A stretch of DNA of 64,000 bases from an uncultured Bacilli bacterium. GTDB taxonomy: Bacteria; Bacillota_I; Bacilli_A; RF39; UBA660. Shown in pieces: positions 57,580 through 64,000 of the stretch (its first letter is position 1; every line of letters starts with the position of its first letter). A program made the translations under genes and the position numbers. Location of the stretch: positions 1 through 64,000 of the forward strand of contig CAKOWI010000005.1 in assembly GCA_934122275.1 (NCBI GenBank), read 5' to 3'. The notes under the pieces are model-generated. The model had not been told where the DNA came from, ran no database searches, and saw nothing but the letters and a program-made list of their open reading frames with translations.

Positions 57580-58119
57580 ATGAACAGTTTAAAAGAAAAA
57601 TATACAAAGGAAATAATTCCTGAACTAACAAAAAAATATAATTATACTACTGTCATGGCTGTACCAAAGCTAGAAAAGATCGTAGTTAACATGGGAGTTG
57701 GAGATGCAACAGTAAATAGTAAATTATTAGATGCTGCAGTATCTGAACTTGAAAAGATTACTGGACAACAACCAGTAATTACAAAAGCAAAAAAATCAAT
57801 TGCAGGATTCAAAATAAGAGAAGGTCAAGCAATTGGATGCAAGGTTACTTTAAGAGCTGACCTTATGTATAATTTCCTAGATAAGCTAATTAGAATTGCA
57901 TTACCACGTGTTCGTGATTTTAGAGGTATATCAACTAAATCATTTGATGGAAGAGGTAATTATACTTTAGGAATAAAAGAACAAATTATATTCCCAGAAA
58001 TAGTTTATGATGAAGTTGTAAAGGTACGTGGAATGGATATCGTTTTTGTTACAACTGCAAAAACAAATGAAGAAGCATTGGACTTATTAAAAGGGTTTGG
58101 ATTACCTTTTAAAAAGTAA
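57580..58119 (+). CDS. rplE: 50S ribosomal protein L5
   Basis: 179 residues (uL5): VPKLEKIVVNMGVGDA, TGQQPVITKAKKSIAGFK, GCKVTLR and FDGRGNYTLGIKEQIIFPE. Contacts 5S rRNA and P-site tRNA. AAAGGAGG upstream. Confidence 0.98.
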   Translation: MNSLKEKYTKEIIPELTKKYNYTTVMAVPKLEKIVVNMGVGDATVNSKLLDAAVSELEKITGQQPVITKAKKSIAGFKIREGQAIGCKVTLRADLMYNFLDKLIRIALPRVRDFRGISTKSFDGRGNYTLGIKEQIIFPEIVYDEVVKVRGMDIVFVTTAKTNEEALDLLKGFGLPFKK

Positions 58120-58137
58120 GGAAAATGGAGGAATAAA

Positions 58138-58323
58138 GTGGCAAAAAAAAGTATGGTCGTAAAACAAAGAAGACCAAAAAAATATAAAGTACAAGAGTAT
58201 ACTCGTTGTAATAGATGTGGTCGTCCACATTCAGTAATGAGAAAATTTGGTATCTGCCGTATTTGCTTTAGGGAATTAGCTTACAAGGGTGAAATTCCTG
58301 GTGTTAAAAAGTCAAGTTGGTAG
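58138..58323 (+). CDS. rpsN: 30S ribosomal protein S14, zinc type
   Basis: 61 residues (uS14 type Z). Four Cys in YTRCNRCGRPHSV and FGICRICFRELA bind zinc; the C-terminus is GEIPGVKKSSW. GTG start at 58138 after TGGAGG. The zinc form is typical of Firmicutes that keep a zinc-free alternative elsewhere. Confidence 0.97.
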   Translation: MAKKSMVVKQRRPKKYKVQEYTRCNRCGRPHSVMRKFGICRICFRELAYKGEIPGVKKSSW

Positions 58324-58352
58324 GATAAAAGATACAAGGAGGGAGGATTCGT

Positions 58353-58751
58353 ATGATAGTAACAGATCCAATCGCAGATTTACTTACGCGTATTCGTAAT
58401 GCAAATCAAATGCGTTATAAAGAAGTAGTAATACCTTCATCTAATTTAAAGTTATCTATAGTTAAGATATTAAAGAATGAAGGTTATATTGCTAACTATA
58501 AAGTAGAAAAAGATGAAGTACAAGACAACATTCTTGTTACATTAAAATATGGTCAAAATAAAGAAAGAGTAATATCTGGTCTTAAGAGAATTTCAAAACC
58601 AGGTTTACGTGTATATGCTAAAGCTGAAGAAATTCCAACTGTTTTAAATGGTCTTGGAATATCTATAGTTTCAACATCTAAGGGAGTAATGACTGGTAAA
58701 GAAGCTAGAAAAGAAAACTTAGGTGGAGAAGTTTTAGCTTATATATGGTAA
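58353..58751 (+). CDS. rpsH: 30S ribosomal protein S8
   Basis: 132 residues (uS8): DPIADLLTRIRNANQ, RISKPGLRVYAK and the C-terminal GISIVSTSKGVMTGKEAR followed by GGEVLAYIW. Central 16S binder and, in many bacteria, translational regulator of spc. AGGGAGG upstream. Confidence 0.98.
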   Translation: MIVTDPIADLLTRIRNANQMRYKEVVIPSSNLKLSIVKILKNEGYIANYKVEKDEVQDNILVTLKYGQNKERVISGLKRISKPGLRVYAKAEEIPTVLNGLGISIVSTSKGVMTGKEARKENLGGEVLAYIW

Positions 58752-58774
58752 TTCTAGAAGGGAGCTAAAATAAG

Positions 58775-59314
58775 ATGAGTCGTATTGGAAATAGAGTTTT
58801 AACAGTTCCTGAAAATGTAACTGTTACAGTAGAAAATGGATGCATCACTGTTAAAGGCCCAAAGGGAGAATTATCATTAAACTTAGACGCTAATATTAAC
58901 GTAGAAGTTGCTGGTAACGAAATTAAGGTTACAAGAAACAGTGAAATAAAGACTACTAAACAAATGCATGGTACAACAAATGCTTTAATCGCTAATATGA
59001 TTAAAGGTGTATCTGAAGGTTATGAAAAGGGTCTTGAAATTAACGGTGTTGGTTATCGTTTTAATCCTAAAGGAAAAGTTTTAGAAATCAACGCTGGTTA
59101 TTCTCATAAAGTAGAACTTGAAGTTCCAGCTGGTTTAACAGTTGAGGCTATTAGTGCTACAGAAATTAACGTAAAAGGTATTGACAAAGAAGCTGTAGGA
59201 AAATTTGCTGCAGAAATTAGAGATGTTAGAAAGCCAGAACCTTACAAGGGTAAAGGTATTCATTATAAGGGTGAACATATTCGCCGTAAAGAAGGAAAAA
59301 AGGCTTCTAAATAA
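58775..59314 (+). CDS. rplF: 50S ribosomal protein L6
   Basis: 179 residues (uL6): SRIGNRVLTVPENVTV, GVSEGYEKGLEINGVGYR and PEPYKGKGIHYKGEHIRRKEG. Near the sarcin-ricin loop. AAGGGAG upstream. Confidence 0.98.
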   Translation: MSRIGNRVLTVPENVTVTVENGCITVKGPKGELSLNLDANINVEVAGNEIKVTRNSEIKTTKQMHGTTNALIANMIKGVSEGYEKGLEINGVGYRFNPKGKVLEINAGYSHKVELEVPAGLTVEAISATEINVKGIDKEAVGKFAAEIRDVRKPEPYKGKGIHYKGEHIRRKEGKKASK

Positions 59315-59335
59315 TAGGAAAGGGAGATTATTACA

Positions 59336-59698
59336 ATGATAAGTAAAACATCACGTAATGAAGCTCGTATAGCTAGACACGCTAGAATAAGAAATAAAGT
59401 TAGTGGTACTAGCCAGTTACCAAGATTATGTGTATTTAGATCATTAAAGAACATTAGTGTTCAAGTTATCGATGATGAAAAGGGTGTAACATTAGTTAGT
59501 TCATCTTCATTAGATAAAGATTTAAAGATTAAAAATGGTGGTAACATAGAAGCAAGTAAGCTTGTAGGAGCTGATATCGCAAAAAAATGCAAAAAAGCAA
59601 AAATTAATAAAGTAGTATTTGATAGAGGTGGATACCTTTATCATGGACGTGTTAAGGCATTAGCTGATGCAGCACGTGAAAATGGTTTAGAATTCTAA
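59336..59698 (+). CDS. rplR: 50S ribosomal protein L18
   Basis: 120 residues (uL18): RHARIRNKVSGTSQLPRLC, VFRSLKNISVQVIDD and VVFDRGGYLYHGRVKALAD. Binds 5S rRNA with L5. AAAGGGAG upstream. Confidence 0.97.
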   Translation: MISKTSRNEARIARHARIRNKVSGTSQLPRLCVFRSLKNISVQVIDDEKGVTLVSSSSLDKDLKIKNGGNIEASKLVGADIAKKCKKAKINKVVFDRGGYLYHGRVKALADAARENGLEF

Positions 59699-59712
59699 AA
59701 GGAGGGTAACTT

Positions 59713-60222
59713 ATGGAAAAAAAGTTTAGTGAACCACGTAAGAAAGAATATAATGAAACAGTTATTTCCGTAAATCGTGTTACAAAGGTTACCAAAGGTG
59801 GACGTCGTCTTCGTTTTGCAGCTACTGTTGCAGTTGGAGATGGAAAAGGTAAGGTTGGCCTTGGAACTGGTAAAGCAAATGAAGTTCAAGATGCAATTAA
59901 AAAAGCTATCGGTAATGCAACTAATAATATTATTAAAATTGATTTAGTTGAAGATAGAACAGTTTCTCATGATGCAACTGGTATATCTGGTGCTGCAAGA
60001 GTTTTAATTAAACCTGCAAAAGCTGGTACTGGTATAATAGCTGGTGGATCAGTTCGTGCAATCTTAGAATTAGCTGGAGTTAAGGATATAATATCAAAAT
60101 CACTTGGATCTAATACAAAAATTAATACCGCAAGAGCTACTATTGATGCACTTAAAGCTCAAAAGTCAGCAGAACATATAGCTGAACTTAGAGGTAAATC
60201 AGTAGAGGAGATTTTAGGATAA
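59713..60222 (+). CDS. rpsE: 30S ribosomal protein S5
   Basis: 169 residues (uS5): VNRVTKVTKGGRRLRFAAT, VGDGKGKVGLGTGKA and KPAKAGTGIIAGGSVRAILE. mRNA entry helicase and decoding fidelity. Its stop overlaps the rplO start by one base; rpmD, normally between them, is absent. Confidence 0.98.
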   Translation: MEKKFSEPRKKEYNETVISVNRVTKVTKGGRRLRFAATVAVGDGKGKVGLGTGKANEVQDAIKKAIGNATNNIIKIDLVEDRTVSHDATGISGAARVLIKPAKAGTGIIAGGSVRAILELAGVKDIISKSLGSNTKINTARATIDALKAQKSAEHIAELRGKSVEEILG

Positions 60223-60665
60223 TGAAATTAAGCGAATTAAAATATAATTATGGTTCTAAAAAAGATATTAAAAGATTAGGTCGTGGTTCTAGTAGCGGTA
60301 CTGGAAAAACAAGTGGTAAAGGACAAAAGGGACAAAATGCAAGATCAGGTGGAGGAGTAAGACCAGGATTTGAAGGTGGACAATTACCTTTATACAGAAG
60401 ACTTCCAAAACGTGGATTTTCTAATGCAATGTTCAAAAAAGTATATGCTGTTATTAATGTATCAGATTTAAATATGTTTGATGAAGGTACAGTAGTAACA
60501 CCAGAATTATTAAAAGAAATGGGAATTATTAAAAATGCACTTTCAGGAATTAAGGTTCTAGGAAACGGTGAAATTGAAAAGAAACTAGAAGTTAGAGCTC
60601 ATAAATTTTCTGAAACTGCTAAACAAAAAATAGAAGCTGCAGGTGGAAAAGCTGAGGTGATGTAA
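60222..60665 (+). CDS. rplO: 50S ribosomal protein L15
   Basis: 147 residues (uL15): KKDIKRLGRGSSSGTGKTSG, GKGQKGQNARSGGGVRPGFE and GGQLPLYRRLPKRGF. TAATG junction with rpsE. Directly followed by secY. Confidence 0.98.
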   Translation: MKLSELKYNYGSKKDIKRLGRGSSSGTGKTSGKGQKGQNARSGGGVRPGFEGGQLPLYRRLPKRGFSNAMFKKVYAVINVSDLNMFDEGTVVTPELLKEMGIIKNALSGIKVLGNGEIEKKLEVRAHKFSETAKQKIEAAGGKAEVM

Positions 60666-60666
60666 G

Positions 60667-61938
60667 ATGTTTAAAAACATTAAACAAATCTTTTCTGCCA
60701 GAAATAAAGATGTTAGAAAAAAAATATTATTTACACTATTAATATTATTTATATATAAGTTAGGAACTACTATAAGAGTACCAGGAACAGAAGATATAAC
60801 TGAAGATTTAGGTTTTCTAGAATTATTAAATGTTATGGGTGGAGGTTCACTTAAGAATTTCTCTATATTTGCTTTAGGTGTAACTCCATACATTAGTGCA
60901 TCAATTATAGTACAATTACTTCAAATGGATATTATTCCATACTTTTCTAATTTAGCCAAAGAGGGCTACACTGGTAGAGTTAAGTTAAATAAAATTACTA
61001 GATACATGGGAATAGTTCTTGCATTTTTACAAGGACTTGTAATGTCATTTTCTTTCCTAGGTGATGGAGCTACTGCATTAGAGTATTTAAGAACTTCTTT
61101 AATACTTACTGCAGGTACTTGTTTCCTATTATGGTTAGGAGATGAAATTACTAGAAAAGGTGTTGGAAATGGTATTTCAATGTTAATTATGGCTGGTATA
61201 TTAATTAGTATACCTAGCATGTTAAAGGATGTATTTGGTGCATATGTTGTAAGTGGTACTGCTCAAGAAGTAGCACTTGGAGTAACTAAATTTATATTAT
61301 TCTTACTTTTATATGTAGTAATAATAGTTGGTGTTGTCTTTATTGAAAAGACTGAAAGAAGAGTACCTATACAGTATTCTAATCGTACTCAAACATCATA
61401 TGGAGCAAAACAAACATATATTCCATTAAGATTAAATTCTGCTGGAGTTATGCCAGTTATATTTGCTTCAAGTTTAATATCAATTCCATCTTTTATAGCA
61501 GCATTTATAAAGAAAGATTCATTCTCACTATTTATAAATAAATATATTAATTATAATACTGTAACAGGTTTCATACTATATGTGTTATTAATAATATTAT
61601 TTACTTACCTATATACATTTATGGCAACAGGTTTAAAGCCAAAAGAATTAGCTGAAAACTTAAATAAGCAAGGAGGCTATATTCCAGGAATAAGACCTGG
61701 AACTGAAACTAAAAATTATATTAGTACTGTTCTATCTAGAACTACTTTCTTAGGAGCTTTGTTCTTAGTAATAATAGCAAGTCTTCCTATATTAGTTTCT
61801 AATTTCAGTGATTTACCAACAAATGTAACGGTTGGGGGTACAGGATTATTAATCGTTGTCGGAGTTGCACTTGAAACTTATAATCAAATTGAAAGTACAC
61901 TTTCAGCAAGAAAGTATGAAAGGGGATACAGAAAATAA
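60667..61938 (+). CDS. secY: protein translocase subunit SecY
   Basis: 423 residues, ten membrane helices forming the export channel. Plug and helix features visible: GTTIRVPGTE, GGSLKNFSIFALGVTPYISAS, VGNGISMLIMAGI, a cytoplasmic loop with ERRVPIQYS and the C-terminal loop NLNKQGGYIPGIRPG. Starts 1 bp after rplO, with GCTGAGGTGATG as ribosome site. Overlaps adk by one base. Confidence 0.98.
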   Translation: MFKNIKQIFSARNKDVRKKILFTLLILFIYKLGTTIRVPGTEDITEDLGFLELLNVMGGGSLKNFSIFALGVTPYISASIIVQLLQMDIIPYFSNLAKEGYTGRVKLNKITRYMGIVLAFLQGLVMSFSFLGDGATALEYLRTSLILTAGTCFLLWLGDEITRKGVGNGISMLIMAGILISIPSMLKDVFGAYVVSGTAQEVALGVTKFILFLLLYVVIIVGVVFIEKTERRVPIQYSNRTQTSYGAKQTYIPLRLNSAGVMPVIFASSLISIPSFIAAFIKKDSFSLFINKYINYNTVTGFILYVLLIILFTYLYTFMATGLKPKELAENLNKQGGYIPGIRPGTETKNYISTVLSRTTFLGALFLVIIASLPILVSNFSDLPTNVTVGGTGLLIVVGVALETYNQIESTLSARKYERGYRK

Positions 61939-62591
61939 TGAAAAACATAATATTTTTAGCACCACCAGCAGCAGGTAAAGGAACTTTATCTGAAATGCTT
62001 ACTGAAAAATACCATTATGGTCATATTTCAACTGGTGATTTGCTAAGAGAAGAAATAAAAAATAAGACAGAAATTGGTAAACAAGCTGAAAGCTTGATGA
62101 AAGAAGGTAAGTTTGTTTCTGATGATGTTATAATAAATTTAATAAAAAATCGTATAACTAAAGATGATTGTAAAAATGGTTATATATTGGATGGTTTTCC
62201 AAGAACAATCGTTCAAGCTGAAAAATATGATGAATTACTTGAAGAACTTGGAAAAGATTTGGGTGTAGTAATATATATTGACATAGATAAAGATATGGCA
62301 ATGAAAAGAGCTTGCTCTAGAATTACTTGTCCAAAATGTGGAAGGATTTATAATAAGTATTCAAATGAAATGAAACCAAAAGTTGACGGAATATGTGATG
62401 ATTGTAAAGTAGAGCTTACTCAAAGATCTGATGATAGTGAAGAAACTTTTGTAAAGAGATTTGATGAATACGTTAATAAAACTATGCCTCTATATGATTA
62501 TTATAAAAATAAAGGCGTTTTAGAAACAATTAAGGCTTATGAAAGTAAATATGATACTTTTAATGAAGCTATTAAAGTAATAGAAAAGTAA
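61938..62591 (+). CDS. adk: adenylate kinase with zinc-binding lid
   Basis: 217 residues. P-loop APPAAGKGTLSEML (Gly of GPPGxGK replaced by Ala), STGDLLREEI, GFPRTIVQAE and the LID with a zinc four-Cys set (CPKCGRIYN; CDDC) as in Gram-positive enzymes. Balances AMP, ADP and ATP. The GPPGAGKGT to APPAAGKGT change is unusual but the Lys and Thr/Ser positions are kept. TAATG junction with secY. Confidence 0.95.
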   Translation: MKNIIFLAPPAAGKGTLSEMLTEKYHYGHISTGDLLREEIKNKTEIGKQAESLMKEGKFVSDDVIINLIKNRITKDDCKNGYILDGFPRTIVQAEKYDELLEELGKDLGVVIYIDIDKDMAMKRACSRITCPKCGRIYNKYSNEMKPKVDGICDDCKVELTQRSDDSEETFVKRFDEYVNKTMPLYDYYKNKGVLETIKAYESKYDTFNEAIKVIEK

Positions 62592-62601
62592 GGCGCATAA
62601 A

Positions 62602-63348
62602 ATGATAAGTATAAAATCAAAAAGGGAAATAGAATTAATGGTAATAGCTGGAAGAATCGTTTATGAAACTCATCAGCATTTAATACCATTAATAAAACCA
62701 GGAATTAGTTTATTAGAGCTTGATAAAGAAGCAGAGGATTTTATAAGAAGCAAAGGAGCATTACCTTCATTTAAAGGTTATGAAGGTTTTCCTAACGCTA
62801 CTTGTATTTCTGTTAATGAAGAAGTTGTTCACGGAATCCCTTCTTCTAGAAAGCTAAAAAAAGGTGATATAGTATCCATTGATATTGGTGCTGATTACAA
62901 AGGATATCATGGCGATTCTGCTTGGACTTATGCTGTGGGTGAAATTGATTCTGATAAAAAGTATTTAATGGAACATACAGAAAAAGCTTTATATGAAGGT
63001 ATAAAGATGGTAAAACCAGGTAATCGTATTGGAGATATTGGTTATGCTGTGGAAAAGTATGCTAATGCTCATAACTTAGGAATAGTAAGAGAACTATGTG
63101 GTCATGGAGTAGGTAATAACTTGCACGAAGATCCAGATGTTCCTAATTATGGCATAAAGGGTACTGGTCCAGTATTAAAAGAGGGTATGGTAATAGCAAT
63201 AGAACCAATGTTAAACTTAGGTGCTGATGATATTGTTGTAGAAGATAATGATTGGACAATAACGACTTTAGATAGAAAACCTTCAGCACACTTTGAACAC
63301 ACAGTTTTGGTTACTAAAGATGGTTATCAAATATTAACAGGAGAGTGA
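62602..63348 (+). CDS. map: methionine aminopeptidase type I
   Basis: 248 residues. Metal ligands Asp in SIDIGADYKGYHGDSAWT, His in RELCGHGVGNNLHEDP, and Glu in IAIEPMLNLG and EHTVLVT are all present. Removes initiator Met from nascent chains. Its position between adk and infA is conserved. AAGTAAGGCGC before ATG. Confidence 0.97.
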   Translation: MISIKSKREIELMVIAGRIVYETHQHLIPLIKPGISLLELDKEAEDFIRSKGALPSFKGYEGFPNATCISVNEEVVHGIPSSRKLKKGDIVSIDIGADYKGYHGDSAWTYAVGEIDSDKKYLMEHTEKALYEGIKMVKPGNRIGDIGYAVEKYANAHNLGIVRELCGHGVGNNLHEDPDVPNYGIKGTGPVLKEGMVIAIEPMLNLGADDIVVEDNDWTITTLDRKPSAHFEHTVLVTKDGYQILTGE

Positions 63349-63354
63349 TTAAAA

Positions 63355-63570
63355 GTGGCTAAAGAAGATGTTATAGAAGTTGAAGGAAAAGTTATTGAGT
63401 TACTTAAAGGTGGAGACTTCAAAGTCAAATTAGTAAATGGATATACTGTAGAAGCTCACGTTTCTGGTAAAATGCGAATGAATAAGATTCGTATCTTACC
63501 AGGTGATACAGTAGTCCTTGAAATGTCACCATATGATTTAACACGTGGGCGTATAACCTATAGAAAATAG
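63355..63570 (+). CDS. infA: translation initiation factor IF-1
   Basis: 71 residues, OB fold: KEDVIEVEGKVIELLKGGDF, VNGYTVEAHVSGKMRMNKI and the C-terminal SPYDLTRGRITYRK. GTG start at 63355, ribosome site AGGAGAG overlapping the map stop. Confidence 0.98.
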   Translation: MAKEDVIEVEGKVIELLKGGDFKVKLVNGYTVEAHVSGKMRMNKIRILPGDTVVLEMSPYDLTRGRITYRK

Positions 63571-63584
63571 TAGGAGGAATAAAG

Positions 63585-63698
63585 ATGAAAGTTAGACCAT
63601 CAGTTAAAAAAATTTGTGAAAAATGTAAAATTATTAGACGTAATGGGAAAGTAATGGTTATCTGTGAAAACCCAAAACACAAACAAAGGCAAGGATAA
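63585..63698 (+). CDS. rpmJ: 50S ribosomal protein L36
   Basis: 37 residues (bL36): MKVRPSVKKICEKCKIIRR, then NGKVMVICENPKHKQRQG with the zinc set Cys-Cys-Cys-His. TAGGAGG upstream. Zinc form intact. Confidence 0.97.
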   Translation: MKVRPSVKKICEKCKIIRRNGKVMVICENPKHKQRQG

Positions 63699-63716
63699 TA
63701 GGAGGTGCATTAGTAA

Positions 63717-64000
63717 ATGGCACGTATTAAAAACGTTGAACTACCAGATAATAAAAGAGTTGAAATTGGATTAACTTATATTCATGGTATTGGTAGAAAG
63801 TTATCAAAAAATATTTTAGACAAGTTAAACATAAATCTTGATACTAAAGTAAAAGATTTAACTGAAGATGAAATTTCTAAGATTCGTCGTGAATTAGATA
63901 ATCACTTATTAGAAGGTGATTTAAGAAGAGAAGTTTCAATGAACATTAAAAATAAAATGGAAATAGGTTCTTACCAAGGAATTCGTCATCGTAAAGGTTT
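63717..64000 (+). CDS. rpsM: 30S ribosomal protein S13 (cut by window end)
   Basis: The first 94 residues of uS13: MARIKNVELPDNKRVEIGL, TYIHGIGRKLSKNIL and the end SYQGIRHRKGL. The remainder lies beyond 64000. AGGAGGTG precedes the ATG. It is followed in related genomes by rpsK, rpoA and rplQ. Confidence 0.95.
   Translation, partial: MARIKNVELPDNKRVEIGLTYIHGIGRKLSKNILDKLNINLDTKVKDLTEDEISKIRRELDNHLLEGDLRREVSMNIKNKMEIGSYQGIRHRKG

Overview
The window comes from a very AT-rich, spore-forming relative of Bacilli/Firmicutes (gut RF39/Erysipelotrichia-like lineages are my best guess). It uses the standard code: TGA, TAG and TAA all act as stops, and Trp is TGG. Low GC, TATAAT promoters with TGn extensions, AGGAGG ribosome binding sites, CdaA/CdaR, Zn-type uS14 and ClpC/ClpP support Firmicutes. 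Spo0A, GerQ and a CwlJ-type hydrolase show that it encodes a sporulation programme.

Layout. 1-3.6 kb: HD-domain protein, unknown proteins, a decayed stretch, tRNA-Thr(CGT) and a YebE-like membrane protein. 3.6-7.5 kb: an Asn/Gln-rich membrane protein, the c-di-AMP cyclase pair cdaA-cdaR, then rplM-rpsI with an L13 leader. 7.6-10.6 kb: an Abi-family HEPN protein, an HtrA protease and a CmpB-like membrane protein. 10.7-17.2 kb: an N-acetylmuramoyl-L-alanine amidase/LysM gene split after its eighth codon by a 5,132-bp element with a large serine recombinase. 17.2-19.2 kb: CwlJ-like hydrolase, a small membrane protein and a second LysM amidase that has lost its catalytic residues. 19.2-25.7 kb: MTA/SAH nucleosidase, TspO, an ABC transporter with a giant FtsX-like permease, LemA, GerQ. 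25.7-38.9 kb: PduL, FemAB transferase, RDD protein, DusB, YfcC-like carrier with an inserted TM2 domain, ClpC-like ATPase, CysS, CmpB-like paralogue, BspA-like surface protein and ClpP. 39.0-51.5 kb: nucleoside kinase, gapA, Ig-like surface protein, pgk, flippase-like protein, glycolipid glycosyltransferase, tpiA, spo0A, Bax-inhibitor-1 protein, a sortase B gene carrying an in-frame amber codon, and a surface protein. 51.6-64.0 kb: the S10-spc ribosomal operon from rpsJ to rpsM (cut by the window end), with secY, adk, map and infA but no rpmD.

The main discovery candidate is the skin-like intervening element. Joining the flanks at the shared ACATGG restores an uninterrupted 465-codon amidase with motif DAGHGG, all zinc and catalytic residues and five LysM domains. 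Joining the element's own ends gives an attP-like imperfect palindrome centred on CA. The interrupted gene lies beside a CwlJ homologue and a catalytically dead paralogue, with gerQ nearby under a sigma-E-like promoter. This fits developmentally regulated excision during sporulation, as for skin in sigK, but the timing of excision is inference.
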